Assembly: GCF_030813595.1 (NCBI RefSeq)
Contig: NZ_JAUSUH010000002.1
Span: 558,001-622,000, forward strand
Source: Ancylobacter vacuolatus
GTDB taxonomy: Bacteria > Pseudomonadota > Alphaproteobacteria > Rhizobiales > Xanthobacteraceae
Direction of reading: 5' to 3'
Length of the DNA stretch: 64,000 bases
Position numbers and translations under genes: made by a program. Shown piece after piece: positions 1 through 10,190 of the stretch; the first letter of the stretch is position 1, and every line of letters starts with the position of its first letter. The notes below the pieces were generated by a model. That model saw nothing but the letters and a program-made list of their open reading frames with translations, had not been told where the DNA came from and did not search any database.

Positions 1-36
1 GGCGTGCTGGGCCTGTTCCCGGAGGCCGCCCGATGA
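1..36 (+). CDS. C-terminal end of an unidentified protein upstream of hisH
   Basis: Only the last eleven codons are inside the window (ending ...GLFPEAAR, stop TGA at 34-36). The stop overlaps the hisH start codon in an ATGA junction, which is typical of translational coupling, so this is probably the preceding gene of the histidine operon. Too little is visible to name it; related genomes often have hisB or a small membrane protein at this place, but that is inference. Confidence 0.6.
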   Translation, partial: GVLGLFPEAAR

Positions 37-695
37 TTCCCCCCGCGCCCGTCGCCCTCATCGACTACGGCTCCGGCAATCTCCATTCCGCCGGCAAGGC
101 GCTGGAACGCGCCGCGCGCGAGGGCGGCAGCGGCAAGAGCGTGCTGGTGACGGCCGACCCGGATGTGGTGCGCCGCGCCGACCGCATCGTGCTGCCCGGG
201 GTGGGCGCCTATGCCGATTGCCGGCGCGGGCTCGATGCCGTGCCGGGGATGGTGGAGGCGCTGACCGAGGCGGTGATCGAACGGGGCCGGCCCTTTCTCG
301 GTATCTGCGTCGGGCTTCAACTGATGGCGACGCGCGGGCGGGAGCATGGCGACACCGCCGGCCTCGGCTGGATCGAGGGCGAAGTGGTCAAGATCGAGCC
401 GGGCGATGCCGCGCTGAAGATCCCGCATATGGGCTGGAATTCGCTCGATGTGGCGCGCGCGCACCCGCTGCTGGCCGGCATTCCCACCGGCGAGGACGGG
501 CTCGACGCCTATTTCGTCCATTCCTATCACCTCAACGCCGCGCGTGCGGGCGACGTGATCGCGACCACCTCTTATGGCGGTGCCGTCACTGCCATGGTCG
601 GCCGCGACAACCTCGCCGGAACGCAGTTCCATCCCGAGAAGAGCCAGCGCCTCGGCCTTGCCCTCCTCGCCAATTTCCTGAAGTGGGCGCCGTGA
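33..695 (+). CDS. hisH: Imidazole glycerol phosphate synthase, glutamine amidotransferase subunit HisH
   Basis: HisH hydrolyses glutamine and passes ammonia to HisF, which forms imidazole glycerol phosphate and AICAR in histidine synthesis. The 220-residue protein has the usual class I amidotransferase layout: DYGSGN at residues 11-16, the oxyanion-strand PGVGAY near 55-60, the nucleophile Cys92 in GICVGLQ, and the His200/Glu202 pair in FHPEKS. All catalytic residues are present. The ATG overlaps the stop of the preceding gene, and the hisH stop overlaps the hisA GTG start, so translation is probably coupled along the operon. Confidence 0.97.
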   Translation: MIPPAPVALIDYGSGNLHSAGKALERAAREGGSGKSVLVTADPDVVRRADRIVLPGVGAYADCRRGLDAVPGMVEALTEAVIERGRPFLGICVGLQLMATRGREHGDTAGLGWIEGEVVKIEPGDAALKIPHMGWNSLDVARAHPLLAGIPTGEDGLDAYFVHSYHLNAARAGDVIATTSYGGAVTAMVGRDNLAGTQFHPEKSQRLGLALLANFLKWAP

Positions 696-1426
696 TCCTC
701 TTTCCCGCCATCGATCTCAAGGACGGCAAATGCGTGCGCCTGCAGCAGGGCGACATGGCACGCGCCACGATTTTCAACCATGACCCCGCCCAGCAGGCGG
801 CGCAGTTCGAGGCACAGGGCTTCCGCTACCTGCACATCGTCGATCTCGACGGCGCCTTTGCCGGCCAGCCGGTGAACGCGGCGGCGGTGGAGCGCATTCT
901 CGAAGCGGTGGGCATGCCGGTGCAGCTCGGCGGCGGCATTCGCGACATCGCCCGGGTCGAGGACTGGCTGGAAAAGGGCATCACCCGCGTCATCCTCGGC
1001 ACGGCGGCGGTGCGCGACCCGGCCTTCGTCAAGGAGGCGGCGCGCCGCTTCCCCGGCCGCGTCGCGGTGGGGCTCGACGCCAAGGACGGGCGCGTGGCGG
1101 TGGAAGGCTGGGCCGAGACGAGCGACCTCACGGCGCTGGAACTGGCGCAGCGCTTCGAGGATGCCGGCGTTTCCGCCATCATCTACACCGACATCGCCCG
1201 CGACGGCCTGCTGAAGGGCCTCAATCTCGACGCCACCATCGCGCTGGCCGACGCCATCTCCATTCCGGTCATCGCCTCGGGCGGGCTGGCCTCGATGGAC
1301 GACGTGACGGCGCTGCTCGCGCCGCGCGCAGCGAAGCTGGAAGGCGCCATCACCGGCCGCGCGCTCTATGACGGGCGGCTCGATCCCCGCGCCGCTCTGG
1401 CGCTGGTCGCCGGCCTGCCGGCATGA
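692..1426 (+). CDS. hisA: Phosphoribosylformimino-AICAR phosphate isomerase HisA
   Basis: HisA catalyses the Amadori rearrangement of ProFAR to PRFAR, the step before HisF/HisH. The (beta/alpha)8 barrel of 244 residues begins [12 protein letters not shown] and carries the two catalytic aspartates, Asp8 and Asp129 (in VGLD). I chose the GTG at 692 because it matches the family N-terminus and overlaps the hisH stop (GTGA); the open frame extends far upstream only as a shadow of hisH. Length fits the family (about 240). Confidence 0.96.
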   Translation: MILFPAIDLKDGKCVRLQQGDMARATIFNHDPAQQAAQFEAQGFRYLHIVDLDGAFAGQPVNAAAVERILEAVGMPVQLGGGIRDIARVEDWLEKGITRVILGTAAVRDPAFVKEAARRFPGRVAVGLDAKDGRVAVEGWAETSDLTALELAQRFEDAGVSAIIYTDIARDGLLKGLNLDATIALADAISIPVIASGGLASMDDVTALLAPRAAKLEGAITGRALYDGRLDPRAALALVAGLPA

Positions 1427-1446
1427 GCGGGAAAGGCGAGGCGTCC

Positions 1447-2262
1447 ATGCTCAAGGTCCGCGTCATCCCCTGCCTCGACGTGAAGGACGGCCGGGTCGTC
1501 AAGGGCGTGAAATTCGTCGATCTGCGCGATGCCGGCGATCCGGTGGAGGCGGCCAAGGCCTATGATGCCGCCGGCGCCGATGAGCTTTGCTTCCTCGACA
1601 TCACCGCCAGCGTCGAGGCCCGCAGCACGCTGATCGACGTGGTGAGCCGCACCGCCGAGCAGTGCTTCATGCCGCTCACCGTGGGTGGCGGCGTGCGCAC
1701 GGTGGAGGACATCCGCGCGCTGCTGAACGCCGGCGCCGACAAGGTGTCGATCAACACGGCGGCGGTGAACCGGCGGGAGTTCGTGCGCGAGGCGGCCGAG
1801 AAATTCGGCGAGCAGTGCATCGTCGTCGCCATCGACGCCAAGAAGGTGTCCGCCGAGGGCGAGCCCGACCGCTGGGAGATCTTCACCCATGGCGGGCGCA
1901 ACCGTACCGGCATCGACGCCATTGAGTACGCCAAGGAGGTCGTCGCGCTCGGCGCCGGCGAAATCCTGCTCACCTCGATGGACCGCGACGGCACCGGCGA
2001 GGGCTTCGACCTGAAGCTCACCCGCGCCATTTCCGACGCCGTTACGGTGCCGGTCATCGCCTCGGGCGGTGTGGGCACGCTCGACCACCTCGTCGACGGC
2101 ATCCGCGAGGGCGGCGCCTCGGCGGTGCTGGCGGCCTCGATCTTCCATTTCGGCACCTTCACCATCGGGGCCGCCAAGCAGGCCCTCGGCGCCGCCGGGC
2201 TTCCGGTCCGCCTCCATGGTGGAGACATTGGCGGCGGCGACGTTGAGGAGACCGGCCGATGA
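1447..2262 (+). CDS. hisF: Imidazole glycerol phosphate synthase, cyclase subunit HisF
   Basis: HisF is the synthase barrel that uses ammonia from HisH to convert PRFAR to IGP and AICAR. The chosen start gives [12 protein letters not shown], placing the catalytic residues exactly at Asp11 and Asp130 as in characterised HisF proteins; a GGCGAGG ribosome site lies just upstream. An in-frame ATG at 1423 overlaps the hisA stop and would add eight residues, so coupling followed by re-initiation is possible. The 271-residue protein has a C-terminal tail about fifteen residues longer than most HisF proteins. Confidence 0.96.
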   Translation: MLKVRVIPCLDVKDGRVVKGVKFVDLRDAGDPVEAAKAYDAAGADELCFLDITASVEARSTLIDVVSRTAEQCFMPLTVGGGVRTVEDIRALLNAGADKVSINTAAVNRREFVREAAEKFGEQCIVVAIDAKKVSAEGEPDRWEIFTHGGRNRTGIDAIEYAKEVVALGAGEILLTSMDRDGTGEGFDLKLTRAISDAVTVPVIASGGVGTLDHLVDGIREGGASAVLAASIFHFGTFTIGAAKQALGAAGLPVRLHGGDIGGGDVEETGR

Positions 2263-2594
2263 ACGCATCCCCTGCCCGCGTCTCGCTTGAAGACCTCGCT
2301 GCCATCGTCGCCGCCCGCGCGGCGAGCGAGAGCGAGGCGTCCTATACCCGCACGCTCATCGCCAAGGGCGTCGCCAAATGCGCCCAGAAGCTCGGCGAGG
2401 AAGCGGTGGAGACGGCGCTCGCCGCTGTCGGCACCGATACCAAAGCGGTCATTTCCGAAACCGCCGATCTTCTCTACCATCTGGCCGTGCTGCTTCAGGC
2501 ACGCGGCGTGTCGCTGGATGACGTGTATGCGGAGCTCGGCCGCCGGACGAACCAGTCCGGCCTGGAGGAAAAGGCGTCCCGCCCCCGGGGCTGA
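2259..2594 (+). CDS. hisE: Phosphoribosyl-ATP pyrophosphatase HisE
   Basis: HisE removes pyrophosphate from PR-ATP, the second step of histidine synthesis. The 111-residue all-helical MazG-like protein has the diagnostic stretches [17 protein letters not shown] (near residues 35-51) and [13 protein letters not shown] (near 67-79), whose acidic residues bind magnesium. Its ATG overlaps the hisF stop by four bases (ATGA). It is the last his gene here; coaA follows after about 130 bases. Confidence 0.96.
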   Translation: MNASPARVSLEDLAAIVAARAASESEASYTRTLIAKGVAKCAQKLGEEAVETALAAVGTDTKAVISETADLLYHLAVLLQARGVSLDDVYAELGRRTNQSGLEEKASRPRG

Positions 2595-2726
2595 GGGCGC
2601 CGGGACCCTCGCATCTGGCGCGGCCCCTAGGGCCCGCGCGGGCGGTATCACGTCTCCTCCTTTAGTGGTATACGGTCGACCAACGCCTGGCGCTTTGAAT
2701 GTCCGGGCGAGCCGGGAAACGCTGCC

Positions 2727-3686
2727 ATGGACCTGAAGCTCGACGGGGCGGGGCTCTCGCCCTTCCGCAATTTCAGCCGCGCCGAATGGGCGGCCTTGCG
2801 TGCCGACACGCCCCAGCCGCTGAAGGCGGACGAAATCCAGCGGCTGCAGGGTTTCAACGATCGGCTGTCGACCCCGGAAATCGAAGAGATCTACCTGCCG
2901 CTGTCGCGTCTGCTGTCGATCTATGTCGGGGCGACGCAGAAGCTGTTCCGCCAGATGCAGAAGTTTCTCGGCCCCGAGCAGAACGGCAAGATGCCCTATA
3001 TCATCGGCGTCGCCGGCTCGGTGGCGGTGGGAAAGTCCACCACCGCGCGCGTGCTGCAGGCGCTGCTGGCCCGCTGGCCGAACACGCCGAAAGTGGCGCT
3101 GGTCACCACCGACGGCTTTCTGCTGCCGAACGCGATTCTGGAACGCGAAGGGCTGATGGGGCGCAAGGGTTTTCCCGAGAGCTACGACCTGCCGGCGCTG
3201 CTGCATTTCCTCACCGATATCAAGGCCGGCCGCCGGCCGGTGCGGGCGCCGGTCTACAGCCATTTCGACTATGACGTGACGCCCAACCTCTCGGTGGAGG
3301 TCGACCAGCCGGACATCCTCATCGTCGAGGGGCTGAACGTGCTGCAGACCAGCCGGCCGCCGAAGGATGGCAAGGGCATTCCCTTCGTCTCCGACTTCTT
3401 CGATTTCAAGGTCTATATCGACGCCGACGAGACGATCCTGGAGCGCTGGTATGTCGAGCGCTTCATGCGGCTGCGCGAGACCGCCTTCCGCGACCCCAAG
3501 GCCTATTTCCACCGCTATTCCAGCCTCACAGGCAATGAGGCCGACGCCACTGCCCGCGCCATCTGGCGCTCGATCAACCTGCTGAACCTTCAGGAAAACA
3601 TCCTGCCCACCCGCCAGCGCGCCGACCTCATCCTGCGCAAGGGCGGCGACCATGAGGTCGAGGCGGTGGCGCTGAGGAAGCTGTGA
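2727..3686 (+). CDS. coaA: Type I pantothenate kinase
   Basis: CoaA phosphorylates pantothenate, the first and usually rate-limiting step of coenzyme A synthesis. The 319-residue protein has the P-loop GSVAVGKS at residues 97-104 and the family stretches [19 protein letters not shown] and YSHFDYDV that line the pantothenate and feedback-inhibitor site. The length is that of bacterial type I kinases (about 316). coaA directly follows the his operon in many Hyphomicrobiales, and alkB starts at the base after its stop codon. Confidence 0.96.
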   Translation: MDLKLDGAGLSPFRNFSRAEWAALRADTPQPLKADEIQRLQGFNDRLSTPEIEEIYLPLSRLLSIYVGATQKLFRQMQKFLGPEQNGKMPYIIGVAGSVAVGKSTTARVLQALLARWPNTPKVALVTTDGFLLPNAILEREGLMGRKGFPESYDLPALLHFLTDIKAGRRPVRAPVYSHFDYDVTPNLSVEVDQPDILIVEGLNVLQTSRPPKDGKGIPFVSDFFDFKVYIDADETILERWYVERFMRLRETAFRDPKAYFHRYSSLTGNEADATARAIWRSINLLNLQENILPTRQRADLILRKGGDHEVEAVALRKL

Positions 3687-4328
3687 ATGGCGGCCGCCGT
3701 CGACATCGTGCCCGGCTGCCGCTACTGGCCGGGCTGGCTCGACCGCGCGGCACAGGAGGCGCTGGCCGAGGAGCTGCGCCAGATGCTGGTCGAGGCACCG
3801 CTGTTCACCCCGCTTATGCCGCGCACGGGCACGCCGTTCTCGGTCCGCATGTCCAATTGCGGGCCGCTGGGCTGGGTGTCTGACGTGACCGGCTATCGCT
3901 ACCAGCCAACCCATCCCGAAACCGGCCGGCCCTGGCCGCCCTTCCCCCCGGCGCTGACCCGGGCCTGGGACGCGCTGGCCGGCGCGGCGCCCGCGCCTGA
4001 AGCCTGCCTGATCAACTGGTACGGCCCCACGGCCCGCATGGGGCTGCACCAGGACCGCGACGAGGAGGAGTTCTCCGCCCCGGTCCTGTCGCTGTCGCTG
4101 GGCGATACGGCGCTGTTCCGCATTGGCGGCACGGTGCGCAAGGACCCGACCCGCTCGCTCCGCCTCGCCTCGGGCGATGCGCTGCTGCTGGCGGGGCCGG
4201 CGCGGCTGGCCTTTCACGGCATCGACCGCATCTATCCCGGCAGCTCCACCCTGCTCAAGCAGCCCGGACGCATCAATCTGACGTTACGGCGCGTCCATGC
4301 GGCACCGGCGGGCGAAATTCGGCCTTGA
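3687..4328 (+). CDS. alkB: AlkB-type 2-oxoglutarate/Fe(II)-dependent DNA dealkylase
   Basis: AlkB removes methyl groups from N1-methyladenine and N3-methylcytosine by oxidative demethylation. The 213-residue protein shows the full active site: [17 protein letters not shown] with His121 and Asp123, the distal His177, and the 2-oxoglutarate-binding Arg195 in the RINLTLRR stretch, whose second arginine pair is also conserved. It begins immediately after the coaA stop codon with no gap, so it should be co-transcribed with coaA rather than carried in an ada-type adaptive-response operon. Confidence 0.92.
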   Translation: MAAAVDIVPGCRYWPGWLDRAAQEALAEELRQMLVEAPLFTPLMPRTGTPFSVRMSNCGPLGWVSDVTGYRYQPTHPETGRPWPPFPPALTRAWDALAGAAPAPEACLINWYGPTARMGLHQDRDEEEFSAPVLSLSLGDTALFRIGGTVRKDPTRSLRLASGDALLLAGPARLAFHGIDRIYPGSSTLLKQPGRINLTLRRVHAAPAGEIRP

Positions 4329-4381
4329 TGAACCCGCAGAAAGGGCGAAGTTACAGCTTCCTTAAGCTTGAAGGATTGCGA

Positions 4382-5335
4382 ATGCGCCTTGTTGCCCGCT
4401 TTGCCGCCGCCGCCTTTGCTCTGGCAGTGCTCGGCCTCCCCGCCTCCGCCCAGACGATTTATCCCAATGACGGTACGATCGGCATGGTGCCGCCGGAGGG
4501 CATGGTGCCGGTACCGGGCGTGCCCGGCTTCCAGGACCGCGCCGCCAGCGCCTCGATCCTTGTTCTTGAGATGCCCAAGCCCGCCTTCGCCGAGATCACC
4601 GCGAATTTCGCGCCGGAGGAACTGCAGAAGCAGGGCGTGACGGTGGAGCAGCGGCGCGACGTGACGCTGGCCGACGGCGTGCCGGCCGTGCTGCTGAAGG
4701 GCTTCCAGACCGTCGGCGCCGGGGCGCTGAAGAAATGGATCCTGATCGCCGGCGCCAAGGAGCAGACCGGCATGGTGACGGTGCAGTTCCCCGAGGCTTC
4801 CGCCGCCCGCTACCCCGATGCCAAGGTCGAGGAAGCGCTGAAGACCGTGGTCTTCCGCACCCCGCCCAGCACCGAGGAGATGCTGGCCAAGCTGCCCTTC
4901 ACCGTTGCCGAGACCGAGGGCTACAAGGTGATGAAGGTGATCGGCTCCAGCGCCGTCCTGCTCACCAAGCCCGAAACCGGCGCGGCAGACAAAAGCGGGC
5001 CGCAGACCCAGTCCATCTTCATCGTCGCCGTCGGACCCGGCGAAATCCGCGAAGAAGAGCGCGAGGCCGCGGCCAAGCGGGCGATCACGAGCGTGCCCGG
5101 CATCAAGGAACTGCGCGTCGAGCGTGGCGGCCCTCTGCGCGTCGGTGGCCAGCCCGGCTTCGAGCTGATCGCCAATGCGGTGGACCAGCAGACCGGCAAG
5201 CCGGTGAAGGTGGCGCAATGGCTGAGCTTCGGCCGCGCGGGCTATCTCCGCATGGTCGGCGTCGCGCCGACGGAGAATTTCGACGCCGATTACGGCGCCA
5301 TGCGCGCCCTGCGCGACGGGGTCGCCCTGCGCTGA
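4382..5335 (+). CDS. Exported protein of unknown function
   Basis: A 317-residue protein with a clear Sec signal peptide (MRLVARF, hydrophobic core, cleavage after ASA near residue 23). The rest is soluble, acidic and lacks cysteine-rich or catalytic motifs I recognise; it reads like conserved periplasmic proteins of unknown function in Hyphomicrobiales. I chose the ATG at 4382 because it begins directly with the signal peptide; an in-frame ATG at 4325, overlapping the alkB stop, would add nineteen residues. A strong terminator follows. Confidence 0.75.
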   Translation: MRLVARFAAAAFALAVLGLPASAQTIYPNDGTIGMVPPEGMVPVPGVPGFQDRAASASILVLEMPKPAFAEITANFAPEELQKQGVTVEQRRDVTLADGVPAVLLKGFQTVGAGALKKWILIAGAKEQTGMVTVQFPEASAARYPDAKVEEALKTVVFRTPPSTEEMLAKLPFTVAETEGYKVMKVIGSSAVLLTKPETGAADKSGPQTQSIFIVAVGPGEIREEEREAAAKRAITSVPGIKELRVERGGPLRVGGQPGFELIANAVDQQTGKPVKVAQWLSFGRAGYLRMVGVAPTENFDADYGAMRALRDGVALR

Positions 5336-5360
5336 CGAATCGCGCGGAAAGCCGACATGG

Positions 5361-5388
5361 AAAAGGGCCCTCGCAAGGGCCCTTTTTT
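5361..5388. terminator. Bidirectional intrinsic terminator
   Basis: A perfect 10-bp stem (AAAAGGGCCC with GGGCCCTTTT) has a six-base loop TCGCAA and ends in six T residues. It lies between the convergent exported-protein gene and grpE, and the A-tract on the left lets it serve both strands. Confidence 0.9.
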
Positions 5389-5453
5389 ACGCGCGATCGC
5401 CGGGCGGGACGAGGCGAGCGCGCCAGCGCTCCAGGCGCCTCGTCTCTGGTCTC

Positions 5454-6074
5454 TCAGCCCTCGGCGGCCGGGGTTTCCGCCGGCGGCGCCTTGGGGCCGC
5501 CCTTGGACACACCGACAAGCGCCGGGCGCAGCACGCGCTCGCCGAGCTTGTAGCCGGGCTGGATGACCTGAACCACGGTGCCGGACGGCACCTCGGCATT
5601 GGGCACCTCGAACATCGCCTGATGCATGTTCGGGTCGAACTTGGTGCCTTCCGCCTCGATCCGCGCCACGCCATGCTTGGTCAGCGCCTGAATCAGGGCG
5701 CGGCCGGTGAGGTCGATGCCCTCCAGCAGGGTCTTCAGCGTGCCCTCGGCCTTGGCGCGGGCATCGGCGTCGATGGCGCCCAGCGCGCGCTCGAAATCAT
5801 CCGCCACGGTGAGAATGTCGCGGGCGAAGCCGGTGATGCCATAGACCTTGGCGTCCGCCACTTCGCGCTCGGCGCGGCGGCGCACATTGTCGGCCTCGGC
5901 GAAGGCGCGCAGGAACTTGTCCTTGAGCGCGACGATCTCGGCCTCAAGCCGCTCCTTTTCGGCGGCGAAGGCGGCGGCGAGGTCGTCCGGCGCGCCCGCA
6001 GCGCCGTTCTCGGCGTCGACAGTCTGATCGGCCATGTCGGGCTGGTCAGCCGGAGTGCGGTTCTCGTCGCTCAT
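5454..6074 (-). CDS. grpE: Nucleotide exchange factor GrpE
   Basis: GrpE is the ADP-release factor of the DnaK chaperone. The 206-residue protein has an acidic, disordered N-terminus, a long coiled coil (about residues 50-100, [16 protein letters not shown] then [14 protein letters not shown]), and the C-terminal beta domain with the signature [17 protein letters not shown] and a terminal VQPGY-like segment ([18 protein letters not shown]). The start MSDENRTP was chosen by family similarity; the open frame upstream continues into the hrcA gap. It follows hrcA by 80 bases and has its own heat-shock-like promoter. Confidence 0.96.
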   Translation of the reverse strand: MSDENRTPADQPDMADQTVDAENGAAGAPDDLAAAFAAEKERLEAEIVALKDKFLRAFAEADNVRRRAEREVADAKVYGITGFARDILTVADDFERALGAIDADARAKAEGTLKTLLEGIDLTGRALIQALTKHGVARIEAEGTKFDPNMHQAMFEVPNAEVPSGTVVQVIQPGYKLGERVLRPALVGVSKGGPKAPPAETPAAEG

Positions 6075-6130
6075 GAATACCTCGTCGAAGAATGGATTTG
6101 TCCGGGCGGTTGGCCACGCGGACGCCCGCC

Positions 6131-6159
6131 ATATCGGGTTGGACGGCGCAAAAATCAAG
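6131..6159 (-). promoter_or_regulatory. Sigma-32-like promoter of grpE
   Basis: Read on the minus strand, CTTGAT at 6159-6154 and CCCGATAT at 6138-6131 are separated by 15 bases, close to the heat-shock sigma consensus (CTTGAA, 13-17 bases, CCCCATNT). The start of transcription would fall about 50 bases before the grpE ATG. The -35 element overlaps the stop codon of hrcA (6155-6157). Confidence 0.6.
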
Positions 6160-7255
6160 CCGCGTCGGTGCCCGGGCCGCCGAGAACGCGGCTGACCACG
6201 CGGGCGGTGAAGTCGACCATCGGCACGATGCGGGCATAGTTGAGCCGTGTCGGCCCGATCACCCCGAGCACGCCGACCACCCTTCCCTGCCCGTCGCGAT
6301 AGGGCGCGACGATGGTGGAGGAGCCCGAGAGCGAGAACAGCTTATTCTCCGAGCCGATGAAGATGCGCAGGCCCTGCGCGTCCTCGGCCCGGCCGAGCAG
6401 ATCGACCACTTCCTGCTTGGCGTCGAGATCGTCGAACAGCAGGCGCACCCGCTCCAGATCCTCGATGGCGCGCAGATCCTGCAGCAGCCGCGTCTGCCCG
6501 CGCACGATCAGCCGCCGGTCGGCCTTCTCCCCGCCCGACCAGCTGGCCATGCCGCTTTCCACCACCCGCGCCGTCACCTCGTCGAGCTCGGCGCGGCGGG
6601 CGGCGAGCGTGCGCTCCACCTCGGCGCGCAGCTCGGTGAGCGTGCGCCCGCGGGTGAGCGAGGAGAGGAAATTGGTCGCCTCGACAAGCGCCGAGGGCGG
6701 AAGGCCCTTCGGCAGCGGCACCAGGCGGTTTTCCACCTCGCCATCATCGGAGACGAGGATCAGCAGCGCCCGGGTGGCGTCGAGCGGCACGAACTCGATA
6801 TGTTTGAGCCGCACATCGGTCTTGCCTGTCGTGACGACGCCGGCGCCGCGCGACAGGCCGGAGAGCAGGTTGGAGGCCTCGGCCAGCACCCCGTCCACGG
6901 TCTGGGCGCGGGCGGCGGCGCGCACCTGGGTCTCGATCGAGTTGCGCTCATCTTCCGAGACATCGCCGATTTCCAGCAGCGCATCGACGAAGAAGCGCAG
7001 CCCGCGCTCGGTCGGCAACCGCCCGGCGCTGGTGTGGGGCGCGAAGATGAGGCCGGCCGCCTCAAGGTCCGCCATCACATTGCGCACCGAGGCCGGCGAC
7101 AGCGTCATCGGAATGAGGCGGGAGATGTTGCGCGAGCCGGCCGGCTCGCCGGTGGCGAGATAGGTTTCGACGATCTGCCGGAAGATCTCGCGCGAGCGCT
7201 CGTCGAGCCGCGCCAGCGAAGGCGCGGTGGACGCCAGAAATGGATCGAGGGGCAT
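6155..7255 (-). CDS. hrcA: Heat-inducible transcription repressor HrcA
   Basis: HrcA binds CIRCE operators and represses groESL-type heat-shock genes; its activity depends on GroEL. The protein (366 residues) has the N-terminal winged helix ([27 protein letters not shown] broken by the recognition helix near residue 40-60), followed by the GAF-like dimerisation domain. I chose the ATG at 7255 (MPLDPF), the family-typical N-terminus; an in-frame start at 7279 would add eight residues. No CIRCE inverted repeat (TTAGCACTC with GAGTGCTAA) is visible upstream, so direct autoregulation is not supported here. Confidence 0.95.
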   Translation of the reverse strand: MPLDPFLASTAPSLARLDERSREIFRQIVETYLATGEPAGSRNISRLIPMTLSPASVRNVMADLEAAGLIFAPHTSAGRLPTERGLRFFVDALLEIGDVSEDERNSIETQVRAAARAQTVDGVLAEASNLLSGLSRGAGVVTTGKTDVRLKHIEFVPLDATRALLILVSDDGEVENRLVPLPKGLPPSALVEATNFLSSLTRGRTLTELRAEVERTLAARRAELDEVTARVVESGMASWSGGEKADRRLIVRGQTRLLQDLRAIEDLERVRLLFDDLDAKQEVVDLLGRAEDAQGLRIFIGSENKLFSLSGSSTIVAPYRDGQGRVVGVLGVIGPTRLNYARIVPMVDFTARVVSRVLGGPGTDAA

Positions 7256-7299
7256 CGCCGGGTTTGTCCCTTGTCTCATCTACCCGTTCATGGGTGGCT

Positions 7300-7329
7300 A
7301 TTATCTCGGTATTCGTCCCCCATGTACAA
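7300..7329 (-). promoter_or_regulatory. Vegetative promoter of hrcA (inferred)
   Basis: On the minus strand TTGTAC (7329-7324) and GATAAT (7305-7300) are separated by 18 bases. This resembles a housekeeping sigma-70 promoter and lies about 45 bases upstream of the chosen hrcA start, in the gap shared with the divergent rph gene. Confidence 0.5.
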
Positions 7330-7470
7330 GCGGGCGCGGCTGCGTGCCGCCCGGCGCCGGGGCAAGAGTCCGCGCCCGGCGATTGCACCGGGCCCGCGCC
7401 ACCCTTACAAGGTCCGGCCACAGGGCGGGGCCAAAGTGCCCTGCCGCCCGCCCTTCAGGAGACCCGCCGC

Positions 7471-8184
7471 ATGCGCCCTTCCCGCCGCCTTCCCGACGAG
7501 ATGCGTGCCGTGAGCTTCGAGCGCGGCGTGCTGCGCCATGCCGAGGGCTCATGCCTGGTGAAGTTCGGCGAGACCCATGTGCTGGTCGCCGCCACGCTGG
7601 AAGAGCGCCTGCCGCCCTGGCTCAAGGGGCAGGGGCGCGGCTGGGTGACGGCGGAATATGGCATGCTGCCGCGCGCCACCCATGAGCGCACCCGCCGCGA
7701 GGTCACGGCCGGCAAGCCTTCCGGCCGCACCCAGGAAATCCAGCGCCTGATCGGCCGCTCGCTGCGCGCCGTGGTCGACCTCGAAAAGCTCGGCGAGCGG
7801 CAGATCACCGTCGATTGCGACGTGATCCAGGCCGATGGCGGCACCCGCACCGCCTCCGTCACCGGGGCGTGGATCGCACTGCATGACTGCCTGAGCTGGA
7901 TGAAGTCGCGCGGCATGCTGTCCACCGTTCCGCTGCGCGATCATCTCGCCGCCGTCTCCTGCGGCATCGTCGACGGCGAGCCGCGGCTCGATCTCGACTA
8001 TGCCGAGGATTCCGACGCCCATACCGATGTCAATTTCGTCATGACCGGCGCCGGCGGCTTTGTCGAAATCCAGGGCACGGCGGAGAAGACGCCTTTCACC
8101 CAGGAAGAGTTCGACGCCATGCTCGGCCTTGCCCGCAAGGGCGTGTCCAAGCTGGTCGACCTGCAGAAGCTGGCTGTCGCATGA
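7471..8184 (+). CDS. rph: Ribonuclease PH
   Basis: RNase PH is the phosphorolytic 3' exonuclease that trims tRNA precursors. The 237-residue protein starts [14 protein letters not shown] after a CAGGAG ribosome site and carries the signatures [14 protein letters not shown] and [15 protein letters not shown], the phosphate site and hexamer interface, and a complete C-terminal domain ending near DLQKLAV. Divergent from hrcA, and coupled to rdgB by an ATGA overlap, a gene order common in alphaproteobacteria. Confidence 0.97.
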   Translation: MRPSRRLPDEMRAVSFERGVLRHAEGSCLVKFGETHVLVAATLEERLPPWLKGQGRGWVTAEYGMLPRATHERTRREVTAGKPSGRTQEIQRLIGRSLRAVVDLEKLGERQITVDCDVIQADGGTRTASVTGAWIALHDCLSWMKSRGMLSTVPLRDHLAAVSCGIVDGEPRLDLDYAEDSDAHTDVNFVMTGAGGFVEIQGTAEKTPFTQEEFDAMLGLARKGVSKLVDLQKLAVA

Positions 8185-8846
8185 ACACCGCCCCGCACCG
8201 CCGGCTCGAAGGCCGCGTTATCATCGCCACCCATAATCCCGGCAAGCTGGAGGAGATGGCCGGCCTGCTGGCGCCCTATGGCGTCGACGTCGTCTCCGCC
8301 GGCGAGCTCGGCCTGCCGGAGCCGGAAGAGACCGGCCTCACCTTCACCGAGAATGCCCGCATCAAGGCGATCGCCGCCGCGACCGCCGCCGGCCTGCCCG
8401 CCTTCGCCGACGATTCCGGGCTGTGCGTCGATGCGCTGGGCGGCGCGCCGGGGCTCTATACCGCCCGCTGGGCGGGGCCGGAGAAGGATTTCATGGCGGC
8501 GATGACCCGCGTGGAGGAAGAACTGCGCGATGCCGGCGCGGAACTGCCCGATCTGCGCCGCGCGCATTTCATCTCCGCCTTGTGCCTTGCCTGGCCAGAT
8601 GGCCATGTCGAGGATTTCGAGGGGGTGGTCAACGGCACGCTGGTCTGGCCGCCGCGCGGGCCGGCCGGCTTCGGCTATGACCCGATGTTCCAGCCCGACG
8701 GCCAGCCGGACGACAATCCGCGCACCTTCGGCGAGATGTCGGGAGCCGAAAAGCACGGCCTGCCGCCGCTCGGCCGCGGCCTCTCGCACCGCGCGCGCGC
8801 CTTCATGGCGCTGGCGCAGGCCTGCCTCGGGGCGAACTTTGACTGA
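8181..8846 (+). CDS. rdgB: XTP/dITP pyrophosphatase (RdgB/HAM1 family)
   Basis: This enzyme cleans deaminated purine nucleotides (XTP, dITP, ITP) from the pool by hydrolysis to the monophosphate. The 221-residue protein has the family opening [13 protein letters not shown] (near residues 14-26), the catalytic loop [17 protein letters not shown] (near 73-89) and the late motif [11 protein letters not shown] followed by SHRARAF. Its ATG overlaps the rph stop; its own stop overlaps the likely TTG start of hemW. Confidence 0.96.
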   Translation: MNTAPHRRLEGRVIIATHNPGKLEEMAGLLAPYGVDVVSAGELGLPEPEETGLTFTENARIKAIAAATAAGLPAFADDSGLCVDALGGAPGLYTARWAGPEKDFMAAMTRVEEELRDAGAELPDLRRAHFISALCLAWPDGHVEDFEGVVNGTLVWPPRGPAGFGYDPMFQPDGQPDDNPRTFGEMSGAEKHGLPPLGRGLSHRARAFMALAQACLGANFD

Positions 8847-10014
8847 ACGCGCGCCTGCGCCGCCGCCGCTCGATCCCGGCTTCGGCGTCTATGTGCACTG
8901 GCCCTTCTGCAAGGCCAAATGCCCCTATTGCGACTTCAACTCGCATGTCCGCCATGCCCCGCCCGACCAGGCGCGGTTCGTCGCGGCGTTCCAGGCGGAG
9001 ATCGCCCACACCCGCGCGCGCATCGGCCAGCGGCGCACCCAGAGCGTCTTCTTCGGCGGCGGCACGCCCTCGCTGATGGAGCCGGGCACCGTCGGGGCGA
9101 TCCTCGACGCCATCGATGCCGCCTGGCCGCTCGACGCCCGCGCCGAGGTGACGCTGGAAGCGAACCCGACCAGCGTTGAGGCGGAACGGTTTCGCGGCTA
9201 TCGCGCGGCCGGCGTCAACCGCGTCTCGCTGGGCGTGCAGGCGCTGGACGATGCCGCGCTGAAGGCGCTGGGGCGCATGCACAGCGCGCAGGAGGCGCTG
9301 GGCGCGGTGGCGGTGGCGCGCGCCGCCTTCGAGCGCGTCTCCTTCGACCTCATCTATGCCCGCCCCGGCCAGACGCCGGAGGCCTGGGCGCGCGAGCTTG
9401 GCCGCGCCATTGACGAGGGCTGCGAGCATCTCTCGCTCTACCAGCTCACCATCGAGGACGGCACGCCCTTCGCCGCGCTGCACCGCGCCGGCCGGCTGAT
9501 CGTGCCGGACAGCGAGGCCGCCCGCGCCCTATGGGACGTGACGCAGGAGACCACCCGCGCCGCCGGGCTGCCGGCCTATGAGGTTTCCAACCATGCCCGC
9601 GTGGGGGCGGAGAGCCGGCACAATCTTCTGTACTGGCGCTATGGCGAATATGCCGGCATCGGCCCCGGCGCGCATGGAAGGCTCGACACGCCGGAGGCGC
9701 GGGTCGCCACCTCCACCGAGCGTGGGCCGGAGGAATGGGTGGCGCGGGTCGAGGCGCAGGGCCATGGCGTCATCGTCGACGAGAAGCTCACCCGCGCGGA
9801 ACAGGCCGACGAATATCTGCTGATGGGGCTTCGGCTGCTGGAAGGCATCGACGCGCGCCGCTTCGCCCGGCTGGCGGGCCGCCCCTTTGACCCGGCCCGG
9901 GTGGCGGCGCTGGCGGAAGACGGCATGATCGAAGCGCTGCCGGACGAGCGCCTGCGCGCCACCGATCTCGGCCTGCCGGTGCTCGACGCCATCGTCGCCG
10001 ACCTCGCGGCGTGA
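8839..10014 (+). CDS. hemW: Heme chaperone HemW (radical SAM, HemN-like)
   Basis: HemW is a radical SAM relative of coproporphyrinogen III dehydrogenase that binds heme and acts in heme delivery to respiratory enzymes. The radical SAM cysteines are Cys24, Cys28 and Cys31 (FCKAKCPYC). HemN itself has an additional cysteine and N-terminal part; this 391-residue protein lacks them, which fits HemW. No ATG or GTG lies at the family N-terminus; the TTG at 8839, overlapping the rdgB stop, gives (M)TERAPAPP and is my choice. It may still be annotated as an oxygen-independent coproporphyrinogen oxidase. Confidence 0.9.
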   Translation: MTERAPAPPPLDPGFGVYVHWPFCKAKCPYCDFNSHVRHAPPDQARFVAAFQAEIAHTRARIGQRRTQSVFFGGGTPSLMEPGTVGAILDAIDAAWPLDARAEVTLEANPTSVEAERFRGYRAAGVNRVSLGVQALDDAALKALGRMHSAQEALGAVAVARAAFERVSFDLIYARPGQTPEAWARELGRAIDEGCEHLSLYQLTIEDGTPFAALHRAGRLIVPDSEAARALWDVTQETTRAAGLPAYEVSNHARVGAESRHNLLYWRYGEYAGIGPGAHGRLDTPEARVATSTERGPEEWVARVEAQGHGVIVDEKLTRAEQADEYLLMGLRLLEGIDARRFARLAGRPFDPARVAALAEDGMIEALPDERLRATDLGLPVLDAIVADLAA

Positions 10015-10050
10015 GGGCGGCGGCGTGCGGGTCGCCTCTGTTGTTGATGG

Positions 10051-10160
10051 CCGTCATCCTGAGGTGCTTGGCCCCTGGCCAAGCCTCGAAGGATGGTCGT
10101 CCGGGCGCGCTACAGGGACCATCCTTCGAGGCTCGCTGCGCTCGCACCTCAGGATGACGG
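10051..10160. repeat. Dispersed long palindrome, family R1, copy 1
   Basis: A 110-base imperfect palindrome between the convergent hemW and the LpoA-type gene. The left arm begins CCGTCATCCTGAGGTGC and reaches GCCTCGAAGGATGG; the right arm runs from ACCATCCTTCGAGGC to GCACCTCAGGATGACGG, the reverse complement. The same arms recur at three further junctions of this window. Confidence 0.85.
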
Positions 10161-10190
10161 TGCGCCCTGGCGCGGCCGCAACGCCCCGCC

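Noticed and set aside
1560..4217. Very long open frame on the minus strand across hisF, hisE, coaA and alkB
   Set aside because: It is antisense to four well-supported genes, and its translation is Arg/His/Gly-rich low-complexity sequence, as expected from high-GC codon bias.
6155..7330. CIRCE operator for HrcA near hrcA or grpE
   Set aside because: No TTAGCACTC-N9-GAGTGCTAA-like repeat was found; CIRCE is more often at groESL, outside this window.
8530..10014. Longer hemW beginning inside rdgB
   Set aside because: The upstream part is the shifted frame of rdgB; HemW proteins start just before the WPFC motif, which supports the TTG at 8839.
10051..10160. Possibility that the palindromes form a CRISPR array
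   Set aside because: They are single, far apart, and have no regular spacers or cas genes.
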